Source: Azospirillum sp. B510
GTDB taxonomy: Bacteria; Pseudomonadota; Alphaproteobacteria; Azospirillales; Azospirillaceae
DNA: 64,000 nt
Reading direction: 5' to 3'
Assembly: GCF_000010725.1 (NCBI RefSeq)
Contig: NC_013854.1
Location: 1,207,001 to 1,271,000, forward strand
The notes under the pieces were generated by a model. It searched no databases. It saw only the letters and a program-made list of their open reading frames with translations, and was not told where the DNA came from. Shown here piece by piece: positions 45,411-53,899 of this stretch (within the stretch, counting starts at the first letter, position 1; every line of letters begins with the position of its first letter). Made by a program: the position numbers and the translations under genes.

Positions 45411-47510
45411 TTGGGCTGGGGGTGGGGGTGTCAGCTCTGGGCAAGGCGGCCCTGGTTCCGGCGGGCGGGCGTCGTGGCGGCGGGCGTCGCCGCCCTGGCG
45501 GCGACGGCGCTGCTGCTCGACCGGCTGTTCCCGCCGCCGCTGGAGCGGCTGTCCGACCTGTCGGTGACCGTCACCGACCGCAAGGGCAAGCCGTTGCGCG
45601 TCTTCACCAACGCGGCGGGGGCGTGGCGTCTGCCGGCGACGGTCGACGACGTGTCGCCGCTGTTCGTCGAGCTGCTGATGGCCTATGAGGACCGGCGGTT
45701 CGAGAGCCATGCCGGCGTCGATCCGCTGGCGGTGCTGCGGGCGGCGGCGCAGAATCTGGGGGCGGGGCGGGTGGTCTCCGGCGCCTCCACCATCACCATG
45801 CAGGTCGCCCGCCTGCTGGAGCCGCGCCCGCGCAGCCTCACCGCCAAGCTGATCGAGGCCGCCCGCGCGGCGCAGTTGGAATGGCGCTACGGCAAGCGCG
45901 ACATCCTCGGCATGTATCTGACGCTCGCCCCCTATGGCGGCAACATCGAGGGCATCCGTGCGGCGTCGCTGATGCTGCTGGGCAAGGCGCCGGTGGAGCT
46001 GGACGCGGCGGAGGCGGCGCTGCTGGTCTCGCTGCCGCAATCGCCCTCCCGTCTGCGGCCCGACCGCTATCCGGAGCGGGCGCGGGCGGCGCGCGACAAG
46101 GTGCTGGACCGGGTGGCGGAAGCCGGCGCCCTGCCGCCCAAGGCGGTGGCGGAGGCCAAGACGCTGCCGGTGCCCTCGGCCCGTCTGCCGCTGCCGGCCT
46201 CGGCCCCGCATCTGGCCGACCGGCTGCGCGGCGCCAACCCCGGCCGGGCGGAGCTCGCCACCACCATCGACGGCACCCTGCAACAGGCGGTCGAGGCGCT
46301 GGCGCGGCGGGCGGCGGAGACGCTGAACCCGCAGGCGGGGCTGGCGGTGCTGGTGGTCGACAACCGCGACCGCTCGGTCCTGGCCTATCTCGGCAGTCCC
46401 GACGCGCTGGACGAGACCCGGCAGGGGCCGATCGACATGGTGCGGGCGGTGCGCTCGCCGGGATCGGCGCTGAAGCCCTTCATCTATGGGCTGGGCTTCG
46501 ACGACGGCATCATCCACCCGCTGACCCAGATCGCCGACGTCTCCACCCGCTTCGGCGACTGGGCGCCGCGCAATTTCGACCGCAGCTTCACCGGCGACCT
46601 GACGGTGATGGAGGCGCTGCAACGCTCGCTGAATGTGCCGGCGGTGCTGGTGCTCGACCGGGTCGGACCGCTGCGCTTCACCGAGGCGTTGCGCAAGGCC
46701 GGTGTCCGGCTGGTGCTGCCGGGCGGAACGACGCTGCCGGGGCTGCCGGTGGCGCTGGGCGGGGCGTCGATCAGTCTATGGGACATGACGACGCTTTACA
46801 GCGGCCTGGCGCGGGACGGGCAGGTGGCGCCGCTGCGCACCATGCCGGACCAGCCGGGCGGGGCGGAGCAGCGGCTGCTGTCCGCCACGGCGGCCCAGCA
46901 GGTGCGGGCGATCCTGGAAGGCTCGCCGCCGCCGCCGGGGGTGGTGCAGGCGCAGGAACTGCGCGGCAGCGGGCCGGTGGCGCTGAAGACCGGCACCAGC
47001 TATGGCTTCCGCGACGCCTGGGCCTTCGGCGTGACCGGACGCTATACGGTGGGGGTGTGGGTCGGACGGCCGGACGGCACGCCGAGCCCCGACCATTACG
47101 GACGCAACACCGCCGCTCCGCTGCTGTTCGACGTGTTCGACCGGCTGCCGGCCGAGCGCGGCCGACCCGCCGGGCCGGTGCGCAACGAGGCGCCGCCGGA
47201 TTTGCTGCGCCGCCTGCGGCCGGGCGAGGTGGAATTGGCGGGGCCGCGCCAGACCGACCGCCTGCGGCTGACCTTCCCGGTCAGCGACATGGTGCTGGAG
47301 GCGCTGGGCCCGGATGGCAAGGGGGAGCCGATGACCCTGAGCGCCAGCGGCGGGCGGCGACCGCTGTCCTGGCTGATCGACGGGCGCCGAATCGCCCAGT
47401 CGCCCATCGCGCGCGAGGTGGTGTGGCGGCCGGACGGTCCGGGGCTGGTGCGGGTCACCGTGCTGGACGCCGACGGCCGCAGCGACAGCGCGACCGTGGA
47501 AATACGCTGA
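45411..47510 (+). CDS. pbpC: Penicillin-binding protein 1C
   Basis: 699 residues using the in-frame TTG at 45411, six bases after the A2M stop; no better start is seen upstream of the anchor. A single membrane anchor (GVVAAGVAALAATALLLDRL) leads to the GT51 glycosyltransferase with catalytic Glu93 in MAYEDRRFESHAGVDP and GASTITMQVARLL, then the transpeptidase with Ser352 (SALKPF), SLN and KTGTS (Lys526), and the C-terminal BiPBP_C domain. It makes or repairs peptidoglycan next to the alpha-2-macroglobulin, as in E. coli pbpC-yfhM. Confidence 0.94.
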   Translation: MGWGWGCQLWARRPWFRRAGVVAAGVAALAATALLLDRLFPPPLERLSDLSVTVTDRKGKPLRVFTNAAGAWRLPATVDDVSPLFVELLMAYEDRRFESHAGVDPLAVLRAAAQNLGAGRVVSGASTITMQVARLLEPRPRSLTAKLIEAARAAQLEWRYGKRDILGMYLTLAPYGGNIEGIRAASLMLLGKAPVELDAAEAALLVSLPQSPSRLRPDRYPERARAARDKVLDRVAEAGALPPKAVAEAKTLPVPSARLPLPASAPHLADRLRGANPGRAELATTIDGTLQQAVEALARRAAETLNPQAGLAVLVVDNRDRSVLAYLGSPDALDETRQGPIDMVRAVRSPGSALKPFIYGLGFDDGIIHPLTQIADVSTRFGDWAPRNFDRSFTGDLTVMEALQRSLNVPAVLVLDRVGPLRFTEALRKAGVRLVLPGGTTLPGLPVALGGASISLWDMTTLYSGLARDGQVAPLRTMPDQPGGAEQRLLSATAAQQVRAILEGSPPPPGVVQAQELRGSGPVALKTGTSYGFRDAWAFGVTGRYTVGVWVGRPDGTPSPDHYGRNTAAPLLFDVFDRLPAERGRPAGPVRNEAPPDLLRRLRPGEVELAGPRQTDRLRLTFPVSDMVLEALGPDGKGEPMTLSASGGRRPLSWLIDGRRIAQSPIAREVVWRPDGPGLVRVTVLDADGRSDSATVEIR

Positions 47511-47512
47511 GC

Positions 47513-47722
47513 TTAAAAGGCGCGGCGCAGGCCGAAGGGGGCGTCGCCGCGCTGGCTCCACACCTTGGAGCGGACCCGCATCTGCTTCTGGCAATCGACC
47601 GAGCAATAGAGCGGTGCCGGCCCCCGCGTCGACGGGCGGACGAAGGGACGGCCGCAGCAGGCGCAATGCAGTTGGCGGGTCGCGCTGTGCGGGGTGTTGG
47701 CCGGGCGGGTGGAGGCGGACAT
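47513..47722 (-). CDS. Small zinc-ribbon-like protein
   Basis: 69 residues, not recognised by name. Four Cys in the pattern C-x2-C-x18-C-x3-C (HCACCGRPFV ... LYCSVDCQKQM) would form one treble-clef or zinc-ribbon site, similar to bacterial FCS/DUF2256-like fingers. The C-terminus is basic (MRVRSKVWSQRG). It ends 3 bases from the convergent pbpC stop. Short length leaves some doubt, but the cysteine spacing argues for a real gene. Confidence 0.6.
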   Translation of the reverse strand: MSASTRPANTPHSATRQLHCACCGRPFVRPSTRGPAPLYCSVDCQKQMRVRSKVWSQRGDAPFGLRRAF

Positions 47723-47907
47723 GTCGGCAGTGGTGGGCTGTTTCGGGTGAGCGCCAATATAGGGACGGTCTGTTGCAGTTCCATGTTCGGGAAAACGCCT
47801 AGAGCCGAATGGATAGGGGCCCTGTCCGGCGGTCGCTATCCGGTGATCGCTGGCGGTTGACCGGCTTCGCCCGAGGGCCTATCTCAAGGGGCTGACCACT
47901 TGCGGGA

Positions 47908-48342
47908 ATGGTGCCGATGGGTGTCGCCGACTGGATGCGGAGGCTGGCCGCGGTCGCGGGGACCATGATCCTCGTGCTGCTCGTCCTGTCGCTGTGGTCG
48001 GGCGCCGCCGAAGCCGCCTGCCCGCATGGGCGGGCGGGGTTCCAGGAACAGTCGCCGCTCCCTTCGCCGTTCACAAGGGCCGTCGCCGGTTCGATGCGGC
48101 ATGCGTCGCATGTGGCAGGCGGCGGTCAGACCGGCCAGGGCCGGCAGGCGCCGGGTCGGCCGCATCCCGCGACCCAGCCCTGCTGTGCCGGCATGGCCTG
48201 CGCCGCCATGGCGGTCGGACTGCCGAATGCGGAAATGATGGTGCCGGTGTGGTCGGCGGGGCCGCGCCTTGGCTGGGCCGCCGGGCCTCTGCGCGAGGGG
48301 CTGGGGCTGCGGCCCGATCCGCCGCCACCGCGCCTGGGATGA
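47908..48342 (+). CDS. Secreted Cys/Met/His-containing protein upstream of multicopper oxidase
   Basis: 144 residues. A membrane or signal segment (LAAVAGTMILVLLVLSLWSG) ends at AEAAC; the mature part contains CPHG, a disordered Gly/Gln/Pro stretch with HASH, then PCCAGMACAAMAVGLPNAEM. The cluster of Cys and Met is like small periplasmic copper-binding or copper-resistance accessory proteins, but no family is recognised. The multicopper oxidase gene starts 71 bases downstream on the same strand, which supports a copper role. Confidence 0.62.
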   Translation: MVPMGVADWMRRLAAVAGTMILVLLVLSLWSGAAEAACPHGRAGFQEQSPLPSPFTRAVAGSMRHASHVAGGGQTGQGRQAPGRPHPATQPCCAGMACAAMAVGLPNAEMMVPVWSAGPRLGWAAGPLREGLGLRPDPPPPRLG

Positions 48343-48413
48343 TGTTCCGCGCCGCCGAGCTTTCGCGGCATCGTTCTCCATCCCCCATGCACCCGATCAT
48401 TCGGAGTCCATCC

Positions 48414-49922
48414 ATGACTCTCGCGCTTTCGCGCCGCCGTCTGCTGTCGACGGCGGCGGCCGGCGGCTGTGCCGCCCTGCTGCCCGCTTTTCCCCGGTCC
48501 CTTCTTGCCGCCGCTCCCGTGGGCGAGGCCGTCCGTCTGACGGTCGACCGCCGTACGCTTGAGGTGAATGGCAAGGCGGCCGGCGTATTCGGCATCCGCC
48601 AGCCCGACGGCACCCATGGGCTGACGCTGGAGCCCGGCCGGCGCTTCCTGGTCGATCTCTCCAACCGGGCGGGGGAGGACACCATCATCCATTGGCACGG
48701 CCAGACCCCGCCTTATGTCCAGGATGGAGTCGTCGACGGGAACAGGCCGGCGATCCGCGACGGCGAGACCGTCCGCTATGACTTCACGCCGCGCACAGGC
48801 ACCCATTGGATGCATTCCCACCACGGCATGCAGGAACAGCTGCTGATGGCGGCGCCGCTGGTTGTCCGCGCCGAGGAGGAGCTCCGCGCCGACGAGCAGG
48901 AGGTGACCATGCTGCTGCATGATTTCACCTTCCGCGATCCGACCGAGATCCTGTCCTCTCTCGGCGCCCCATCCGGCGGGATGAGCCATGACGGGATGAA
49001 CCATGACGGGATGAACCAGGGCGCCATGGATCACGCCTCGATGGATCATGGAGCGATGAACCACGGCTCCGGGCATGACATGGCCGGCATGTCCGGCGCC
49101 ATGGCGATGGATATGAACGATGTCGAGTATGACGCCTATCTCGCCAACGACCGCACGCTTGCCGACCCGGAGGTTGTGCGGGTGGAGCGGGGCGGACGCG
49201 TCCGGCTGCGCATCATCAACGGCGCCACCTCGACCGCCTTCCATCTCGACCTCGGGCTGTTGAGCGGCGATGTGATCGCGGTGGACGGCAACCCGGTGCG
49301 TCCGGTGGCCGGCAGCCGTTTCGCCATCAGCATGGGGCAGCGGCTGGACATCCGCCTGACGCTGCCGGCCGAGGGTGGCGCCTTTCCGGTCCTGGCCCTG
49401 CGCGAAGGGGCGGCGCAGCGCACCGGCATCCTCCTCGCCACGCCCGGCGCGGCGGTGGACAGGATCGCGCCGGCCGGGCAGGCGGCGACCGATCCGCTCG
49501 ACCTGTCGCTGGAACGGCAACTGGTCGCGGTGACGCCGCTGGCGACGCGGGCCGCCGACCTGACGCGCCGGATGCGATTGACCGGGTCGATGGCGCCCTA
49601 TGTCTGGAGCCTGGACGGGCGGACCTTCGGCGCGCACCAGCCGCTTGTGGTCCGCCAGGGCCAGCGGGTGGAGCTGACCTTCGAGAACGCTTCGATGATG
49701 GCGCATCCCATGCACCTGCACGGCCATCATTTCCAGGTCGTCGCCATCGACGGCCGTCCGCTGGTGGGGGCGGTGCGCGACACCGTCCTGGTGCCGATGA
49801 TGGGCAGCGTGACGGTCGCCTTCGACGCCGACAATCCCGGCCGCTGGCCGCTGCATTGCCACAACCTGTTGCACATGGCGACGGGGATGATGACGGAGGT
49901 GGTTTACGAAGGGGTGGGGTGA
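48414..49922 (+). CDS. Multicopper oxidase, CopA/CueO-type
   Basis: 502 residues from the ATG at 48414 (GGAG ten bases upstream); an ATG at 48387 is possible. RRRLLS begins a Tat signal, so it is exported folded. All copper sites are visible: IIHWHGQTPP, HWMHSHHGMQEQ, HPMHLHGHHF and HCHNLLHMATGM. Between the cupredoxin domains, about residues 185-230 hold a Met/His-rich stretch (repeats of MNHDG and MDHA) that can bind extra Cu(I), as in CopA and CueO. It oxidises Cu(I) or phenolics in the periplasm for copper tolerance. It shares the strand with the upstream Cys/Met protein. Confidence 0.93.
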   Translation: MTLALSRRRLLSTAAAGGCAALLPAFPRSLLAAAPVGEAVRLTVDRRTLEVNGKAAGVFGIRQPDGTHGLTLEPGRRFLVDLSNRAGEDTIIHWHGQTPPYVQDGVVDGNRPAIRDGETVRYDFTPRTGTHWMHSHHGMQEQLLMAAPLVVRAEEELRADEQEVTMLLHDFTFRDPTEILSSLGAPSGGMSHDGMNHDGMNQGAMDHASMDHGAMNHGSGHDMAGMSGAMAMDMNDVEYDAYLANDRTLADPEVVRVERGGRVRLRIINGATSTAFHLDLGLLSGDVIAVDGNPVRPVAGSRFAISMGQRLDIRLTLPAEGGAFPVLALREGAAQRTGILLATPGAAVDRIAPAGQAATDPLDLSLERQLVAVTPLATRAADLTRRMRLTGSMAPYVWSLDGRTFGAHQPLVVRQGQRVELTFENASMMAHPMHLHGHHFQVVAIDGRPLVGAVRDTVLVPMMGSVTVAFDADNPGRWPLHCHNLLHMATGMMTEVVYEGVG

Positions 49923-49950
49923 GGAAAGGTCGGCTTCGCCGCCTCCCCCC

Positions 49951-50178
49951 TCAATAATGCGGCGGCGGCCGGTCGTCCTGCGGCGAGGCGATGGCGTATT
50001 CGGTCGCCTCCAGCCGGTCGCGCATGCGCTGGAGCCGGACGGTCAGAAGGTCGATGGTCCGGCCCTGGGCGAAGATGACTTCCGACATCTCCTCCGCCAT
50101 CCGCTCGTGATGGGCGAGGCGGCTTTCCAGATCGGCCAAACGTTGCTCGATGGCACAGTGTTCGGGGGCGGGATCCAT
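49951..50178 (-). CDS. slyX: SlyX family protein
   Basis: 75 residues, typical for SlyX. A long coiled coil (IEQRLADLESRLAHHERMAE, then TIDLLTVRLQRMRDRLEA) ends in the family signature PPPHY. SlyX is widely conserved and of unknown function. It is convergent with the multicopper oxidase and lies 76 bases downstream of mntH on the same strand. Confidence 0.92.
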   Translation of the reverse strand: MDPAPEHCAIEQRLADLESRLAHHERMAEEMSEVIFAQGRTIDLLTVRLQRMRDRLEATEYAIASPQDDRPPPHY

Positions 50179-50254
50179 ACGGCACCGGTCAAAGGGAAGG
50201 GGAACGGGCCGCAGGATGGACCATTCCCCGCTCCGGGTCGAGGCGCGTTTCGGT

Positions 50255-51571
50255 TCACGCCATCGCGCTGCTGCCAGCCAGCCAGCCGGACAGGCCGGTC
50301 AGCACCAGGACGGTCAGGCTCGCCAGCCGCAGGGTCAGCGGCCCCATCGCCAGCCCGCCCATCAGCTTGTCATTGCGCAGCAGCACCAGCATCGGGATCA
50401 GGATGAAAGGCAGGGTCAGCGCCAGAACCACCTGACTCAACACCAGCAGCCCGTCGACCGCGCCGTCGCCGGCGCTGCCCAGCACCGCCAGCGCCGGGAT
50501 CAGCGAGGCGCCGCGGGTGATCAGCGCCCGGGTGACCGGGCTCAGGCGCAGGTTCAGGAAGCCTTCCGTCACCATCTGCCCGGCCATGGTGCCGGTGGTG
50601 GTGGAACTCTGCCCGGCGGCCAGCAGGGCGATGGCAAAGACCAGGGCGGCGGCGGTGCCGATGCTGCCGCTCAGCAGGGCATGGGCATCCTCGATGCCGG
50701 GGGTGGCGCCGCCCTGGGCGACCCCCTGGAACGCCACGGCGGCGACCGCCAGGATGGCGCCGTTGACCAGACCGGCCAGCGCCAGCGCGGCCGACAGGTC
50801 GATGGTCAGCCAGCGGGCGGCCTGCCGGCGTTCCGCCTCCGTCCTCACCCCGGCCAGCCGCGAGCGGACCAGACCGGAGTGCAGGAACAGGTTGTGCGGC
50901 ATGACGGTGGCGCCGATGATGCCCAGCGACAGGTACAGCATCTGCGGATCGCGGGCCAGCTCGACGCTCGGCATCAGCCCGGCCAGCAGGGCGGCGGGAT
51001 CGGGGCGGGCGATCGCCAGCTCCCAGGCGAAGCAGACCACCACCACGCTCATCAGCGCGCCGACCACCAGTTCCGGCGCCCGGCCCCTGGCGCCGGGCAG
51101 GGCCAGGATGCCGAAGGTCAGCAGGGCGGAGACCACCACGCCGGCCATGACCGGGATGCCGAACAGCAGCTTCAGCGCGATGGCGCTGCCCAGCAGCTCG
51201 GCCAGATCGGTGGCGATCATCGCCAGCTCCGACACCAGCCAGACCGCCATCGCCACCGGACGCGGGAAGCGCTGGCGGATCAGCCGGGCCAGATCGGTGC
51301 CGGTTGCCAGCGTCAGCCGCACGATCAGCCCTTGCAGGAAGATGCCGGCCAGGCTGGCGATCAGCACCGCCGACAGCAGAGCGAAGCCGAAACTGGAGCC
51401 CGCCGCGATGTCGGTCGCCCAGTTGCCCGGATCCATGTAGCCGACCGCCACCACGAAGCCGGGGCCGAGCATGGTCCAGAACCGGCGCCCGGCCATGGTG
51501 GTTACGGAGGGCGCCGGGGAGGCCGCGGTGACGGCGACGCTGTCGGCGATGGTGGGGGATGCGGTCTTCAC
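50255..51571 (-). CDS. mntH: Nramp-family divalent metal transporter
   Basis: 438 residues from the GTG at 51571, which has GGAG eight bases upstream; the ATG at 51625 lacks one. Eleven membrane helices with the metal site in helix 1 (YMDPGNWATD) and helix 6 (ATVMPHNLFLHSGLV), the Nramp signatures. It takes up Mn2+, or Fe2+, with protons. A dyad upstream (51644-51690) may be its operator. Confidence 0.94.
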   Translation of the reverse strand: MKTASPTIADSVAVTAASPAPSVTTMAGRRFWTMLGPGFVVAVGYMDPGNWATDIAAGSSFGFALLSAVLIASLAGIFLQGLIVRLTLATGTDLARLIRQRFPRPVAMAVWLVSELAMIATDLAELLGSAIALKLLFGIPVMAGVVVSALLTFGILALPGARGRAPELVVGALMSVVVVCFAWELAIARPDPAALLAGLMPSVELARDPQMLYLSLGIIGATVMPHNLFLHSGLVRSRLAGVRTEAERRQAARWLTIDLSAALALAGLVNGAILAVAAVAFQGVAQGGATPGIEDAHALLSGSIGTAAALVFAIALLAAGQSSTTTGTMAGQMVTEGFLNLRLSPVTRALITRGASLIPALAVLGSAGDGAVDGLLVLSQVVLALTLPFILIPMLVLLRNDKLMGGLAMGPLTLRLASLTVLVLTGLSGWLAGSSAMA

Positions 51572-51643
51572 GCCGGTTGCTCCTGAACGGTGCGATCGCG
51601 GCCAGAGGCTTGGCCGCGGATGCAACGATGTCAGGGCCGGACG

Positions 51644-51690
51644 ATAGTGTCCAATCGATGGCTTCGAAGATTGCGATAGGTTTGGACTAT
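51644..51690. promoter_or_regulatory. Imperfect dyad upstream of mntH
   Basis: ATAGTGTCCAA (51644-51654) faces TTTGGACTAT (51681-51690): nine of ten positions pair if two bases bulge. It is 73-119 bases upstream of the mntH start. It could serve a metal-responsive regulator, but it is unlike the Mur, Fur or MntR boxes I know. Confidence 0.3.
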
Positions 51691-51697
51691 TGATTCG

Positions 51698-53899
51698 TCA
51701 GCGGCGGCGCGGGCCGAAGCGTTTGCGCGGGGCGCCGCGGAAGCCGGCGGCCGGCGGCGGTTCGCGGCGGCGGGCGCGCGACGCCAACGCTTCGGACAGG
51801 CGTTGGCCGATGGCGTCGCGGGCGCCGCGCACGCGCTCGCGGTCGGGCAGGGCGTCGGGGAATTTGCGCGCGGCCCAGAAATAGAGGTCGCAGGCGCGCG
51901 ACGCCGCCTCCAGCACATCGGCGGCCAGCCCGTCGAAGCGTGCCGGGATCAGCCGGGCGAGCGGCAGCACTTCCCCGGCCTCCACCGCGTCGAGGATGGC
52001 GGCGAAGACCTTGGCGTCCTCCGCCTCCTCAAGATCGGCGGGGGCCAGCAGCAGCTCGAGCTTGGCCGACAGGGCCAGCCGGCGGGCGTCCAGCATCGGC
52101 GCCGCCCGGCGCAGGGCCGACAGGTCGGCCAGCCGGAAGGGGGAGCCGGCGGTGTCGGCACTGCCGAAGCACTCCACCAGCAATCGGGTCTCGTCGCTGT
52201 CGATGTGGCTGGCGAGGCGGGCCAGCATGGCGCGGGTCGGGCGGACGGGCAGCGGGGCGTCGGCGCGCAGGCTGCGGTCGGGCGCCTCCAGCAGCCGTTT
52301 CAGCGCGGCGGGAGCGCCACGGGCGATGACGCCGAAATGCCCCTCCTCGAACTGGCCGAAGCGGCCGGCGCGGCCGGCGATCTGCTTCACCTCCGTCGCG
52401 GTCAGCGGGCGGACGGCGCTGCCGTCGAACTTCTCCAGGGCGGTGAACAGCACGCGGCGGCAGGGCAGGTTCAGCCCCATGCCGATGGCGTCGGTCGCCA
52501 CCACCACATCCGCCTCGCCGGACAGGAAGCGCGCTGCCTCGCGCCGCCGCACCGCCGGGGCCAGCGCGCCATAGATGGCGGCGACCGACAGGCCCTGGGC
52601 CAGCAGCGTGTCGCGGACGCTGTGGACCTCGCGGCGGGAGAAGGCGATCAGGGCGTCGCCACGCTCGACCTCCGCCCATTCCAGCCGGCGGTCGAGCATC
52701 GACAGCGGCGTCTTGCGCGCCAGCTCCACCACCTCCAGCGGCTCGCCGAGATGGGCGGCGGCGCGTTCGACCAGCGGGCGGACCTCCGGCGCGCCGAGGA
52801 TATAGACGGTCTCCGCCGGCACCCCCATCAGGGCGGCGGTCCAGGCCCAGCCGCGCGCCGGGTCGGCCAGCATCTGGATTTCGTCGATCACCGCCACCTC
52901 GACCGGGCGGTCGGGGTCCATCACCTCGATGGTCGAGGCGGTGTGGCGGGCGCCGGGGGTGCGGATCTCCTCCTCGCCGGTGATCAGCGTGGTCGGCGTG
53001 CCCTCGGCGTTCAGCCGCTCCATCACCTCCAGCGCCAGCAGGCGCAGCGGCGCCAGATAGACGCCGTCGCGGGCCTCGCGCAATGCGGTGATGGCGCGGT
53101 GGGTCTTGCCGGAATTGGTCGGGCCGATCACCAGCACCAGCCGGCGGTTCATGCCGCGCGCCACCGGGAACAGCCGTTCGAAGCGGGAGAAGTCGAAATG
53201 GCGGTCGACATAGGCGCGGCCGCGCGCCTCGGCCCGCTCGCGCCGCCACTGGTCATACTCGCGGTCCCAGCGCTCGAGCAGCTCGTCGGCGTCCGTGCGG
53301 TTGCGGGCGGCCTTGCCCAGCCGCTCGGCGAGGTTGGCGAAGCCCCAGTCGGGATCGCCGCCGGCCCGCTCCGCCAGATCGCGCAGCCGGGCGGCGACGC
53401 GGGACAGCGCCCCGTCCAACGCGGCGCACAGGGCCGGATCATGGTCGAGCCGGGCCGACAGCTCGGCATCGGACAGGTCCGACAGCTCCAGCGCGTCGAA
53501 GCCGCGGGAGGCTTGCAGGCGGATCGCCGGCGACAGGCCGGGCCAGGGCAGCTCGTCGCCACGGACGGCGCGGACGCGGGTGCGGTCCTCGCAGGACAAC
53601 AGGGCGGTGTGGCCGCCGGCCAGCGCCCGGCGTCCCTGGGCCAGCAGGGCGTCGCGGCGGTGGGCGCGGTCGATGCGGCCGGCGATCTCCAGCAGGATGG
53701 CCTCGCGCCGCTCCGCCGGGACCAGCAGGTCGCGCTTGCCCTTGGGCAGCGGCAGGCCGAGCGGCACCAGCCCGCGCGCCTCGGCGTCCCGCATCCGCAG
53801 CACGCCGGCCGCTCCCAGCGTCGTCACCTCCGGATGGGCGGTGGCGAGGTCGTGGACCAGATGGGGGTCGGCGGCGGAGCTGTCGAGGTCTTCGGTCAT
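51698..53899 (-). CDS. SUV3-like DExH RNA/DNA helicase
   Basis: 733 residues. The C-terminal two-thirds are a helicase of the mitochondrial SUV3 group: Walker A GPTNSGKT (about 258-265), APLRLLALEVMERL, DEIQMLADPARG as motif II, and in the second RecA lobe ATDAIGMGLNLP and QIAGRAGRFG. A SUV3 C-terminal domain follows, then an Arg/Pro-rich tail. The N-terminal ~220 residues are alpha-helical and not recognised. SUV3 unwinds structured RNA for degradation by partners; the bacterial role is unproved. Its ATG overlaps the stop of the SPOUT methyltransferase (ATGA), so they are co-translated. Confidence 0.9.
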   Translation of the reverse strand: MTEDLDSSAADPHLVHDLATAHPEVTTLGAAGVLRMRDAEARGLVPLGLPLPKGKRDLLVPAERREAILLEIAGRIDRAHRRDALLAQGRRALAGGHTALLSCEDRTRVRAVRGDELPWPGLSPAIRLQASRGFDALELSDLSDAELSARLDHDPALCAALDGALSRVAARLRDLAERAGGDPDWGFANLAERLGKAARNRTDADELLERWDREYDQWRRERAEARGRAYVDRHFDFSRFERLFPVARGMNRRLVLVIGPTNSGKTHRAITALREARDGVYLAPLRLLALEVMERLNAEGTPTTLITGEEEIRTPGARHTASTIEVMDPDRPVEVAVIDEIQMLADPARGWAWTAALMGVPAETVYILGAPEVRPLVERAAAHLGEPLEVVELARKTPLSMLDRRLEWAEVERGDALIAFSRREVHSVRDTLLAQGLSVAAIYGALAPAVRRREAARFLSGEADVVVATDAIGMGLNLPCRRVLFTALEKFDGSAVRPLTATEVKQIAGRAGRFGQFEEGHFGVIARGAPAALKRLLEAPDRSLRADAPLPVRPTRAMLARLASHIDSDETRLLVECFGSADTAGSPFRLADLSALRRAAPMLDARRLALSAKLELLLAPADLEEAEDAKVFAAILDAVEAGEVLPLARLIPARFDGLAADVLEAASRACDLYFWAARKFPDALPDRERVRGARDAIGQRLSEALASRARRREPPPAAGFRGAPRKRFGPRRR

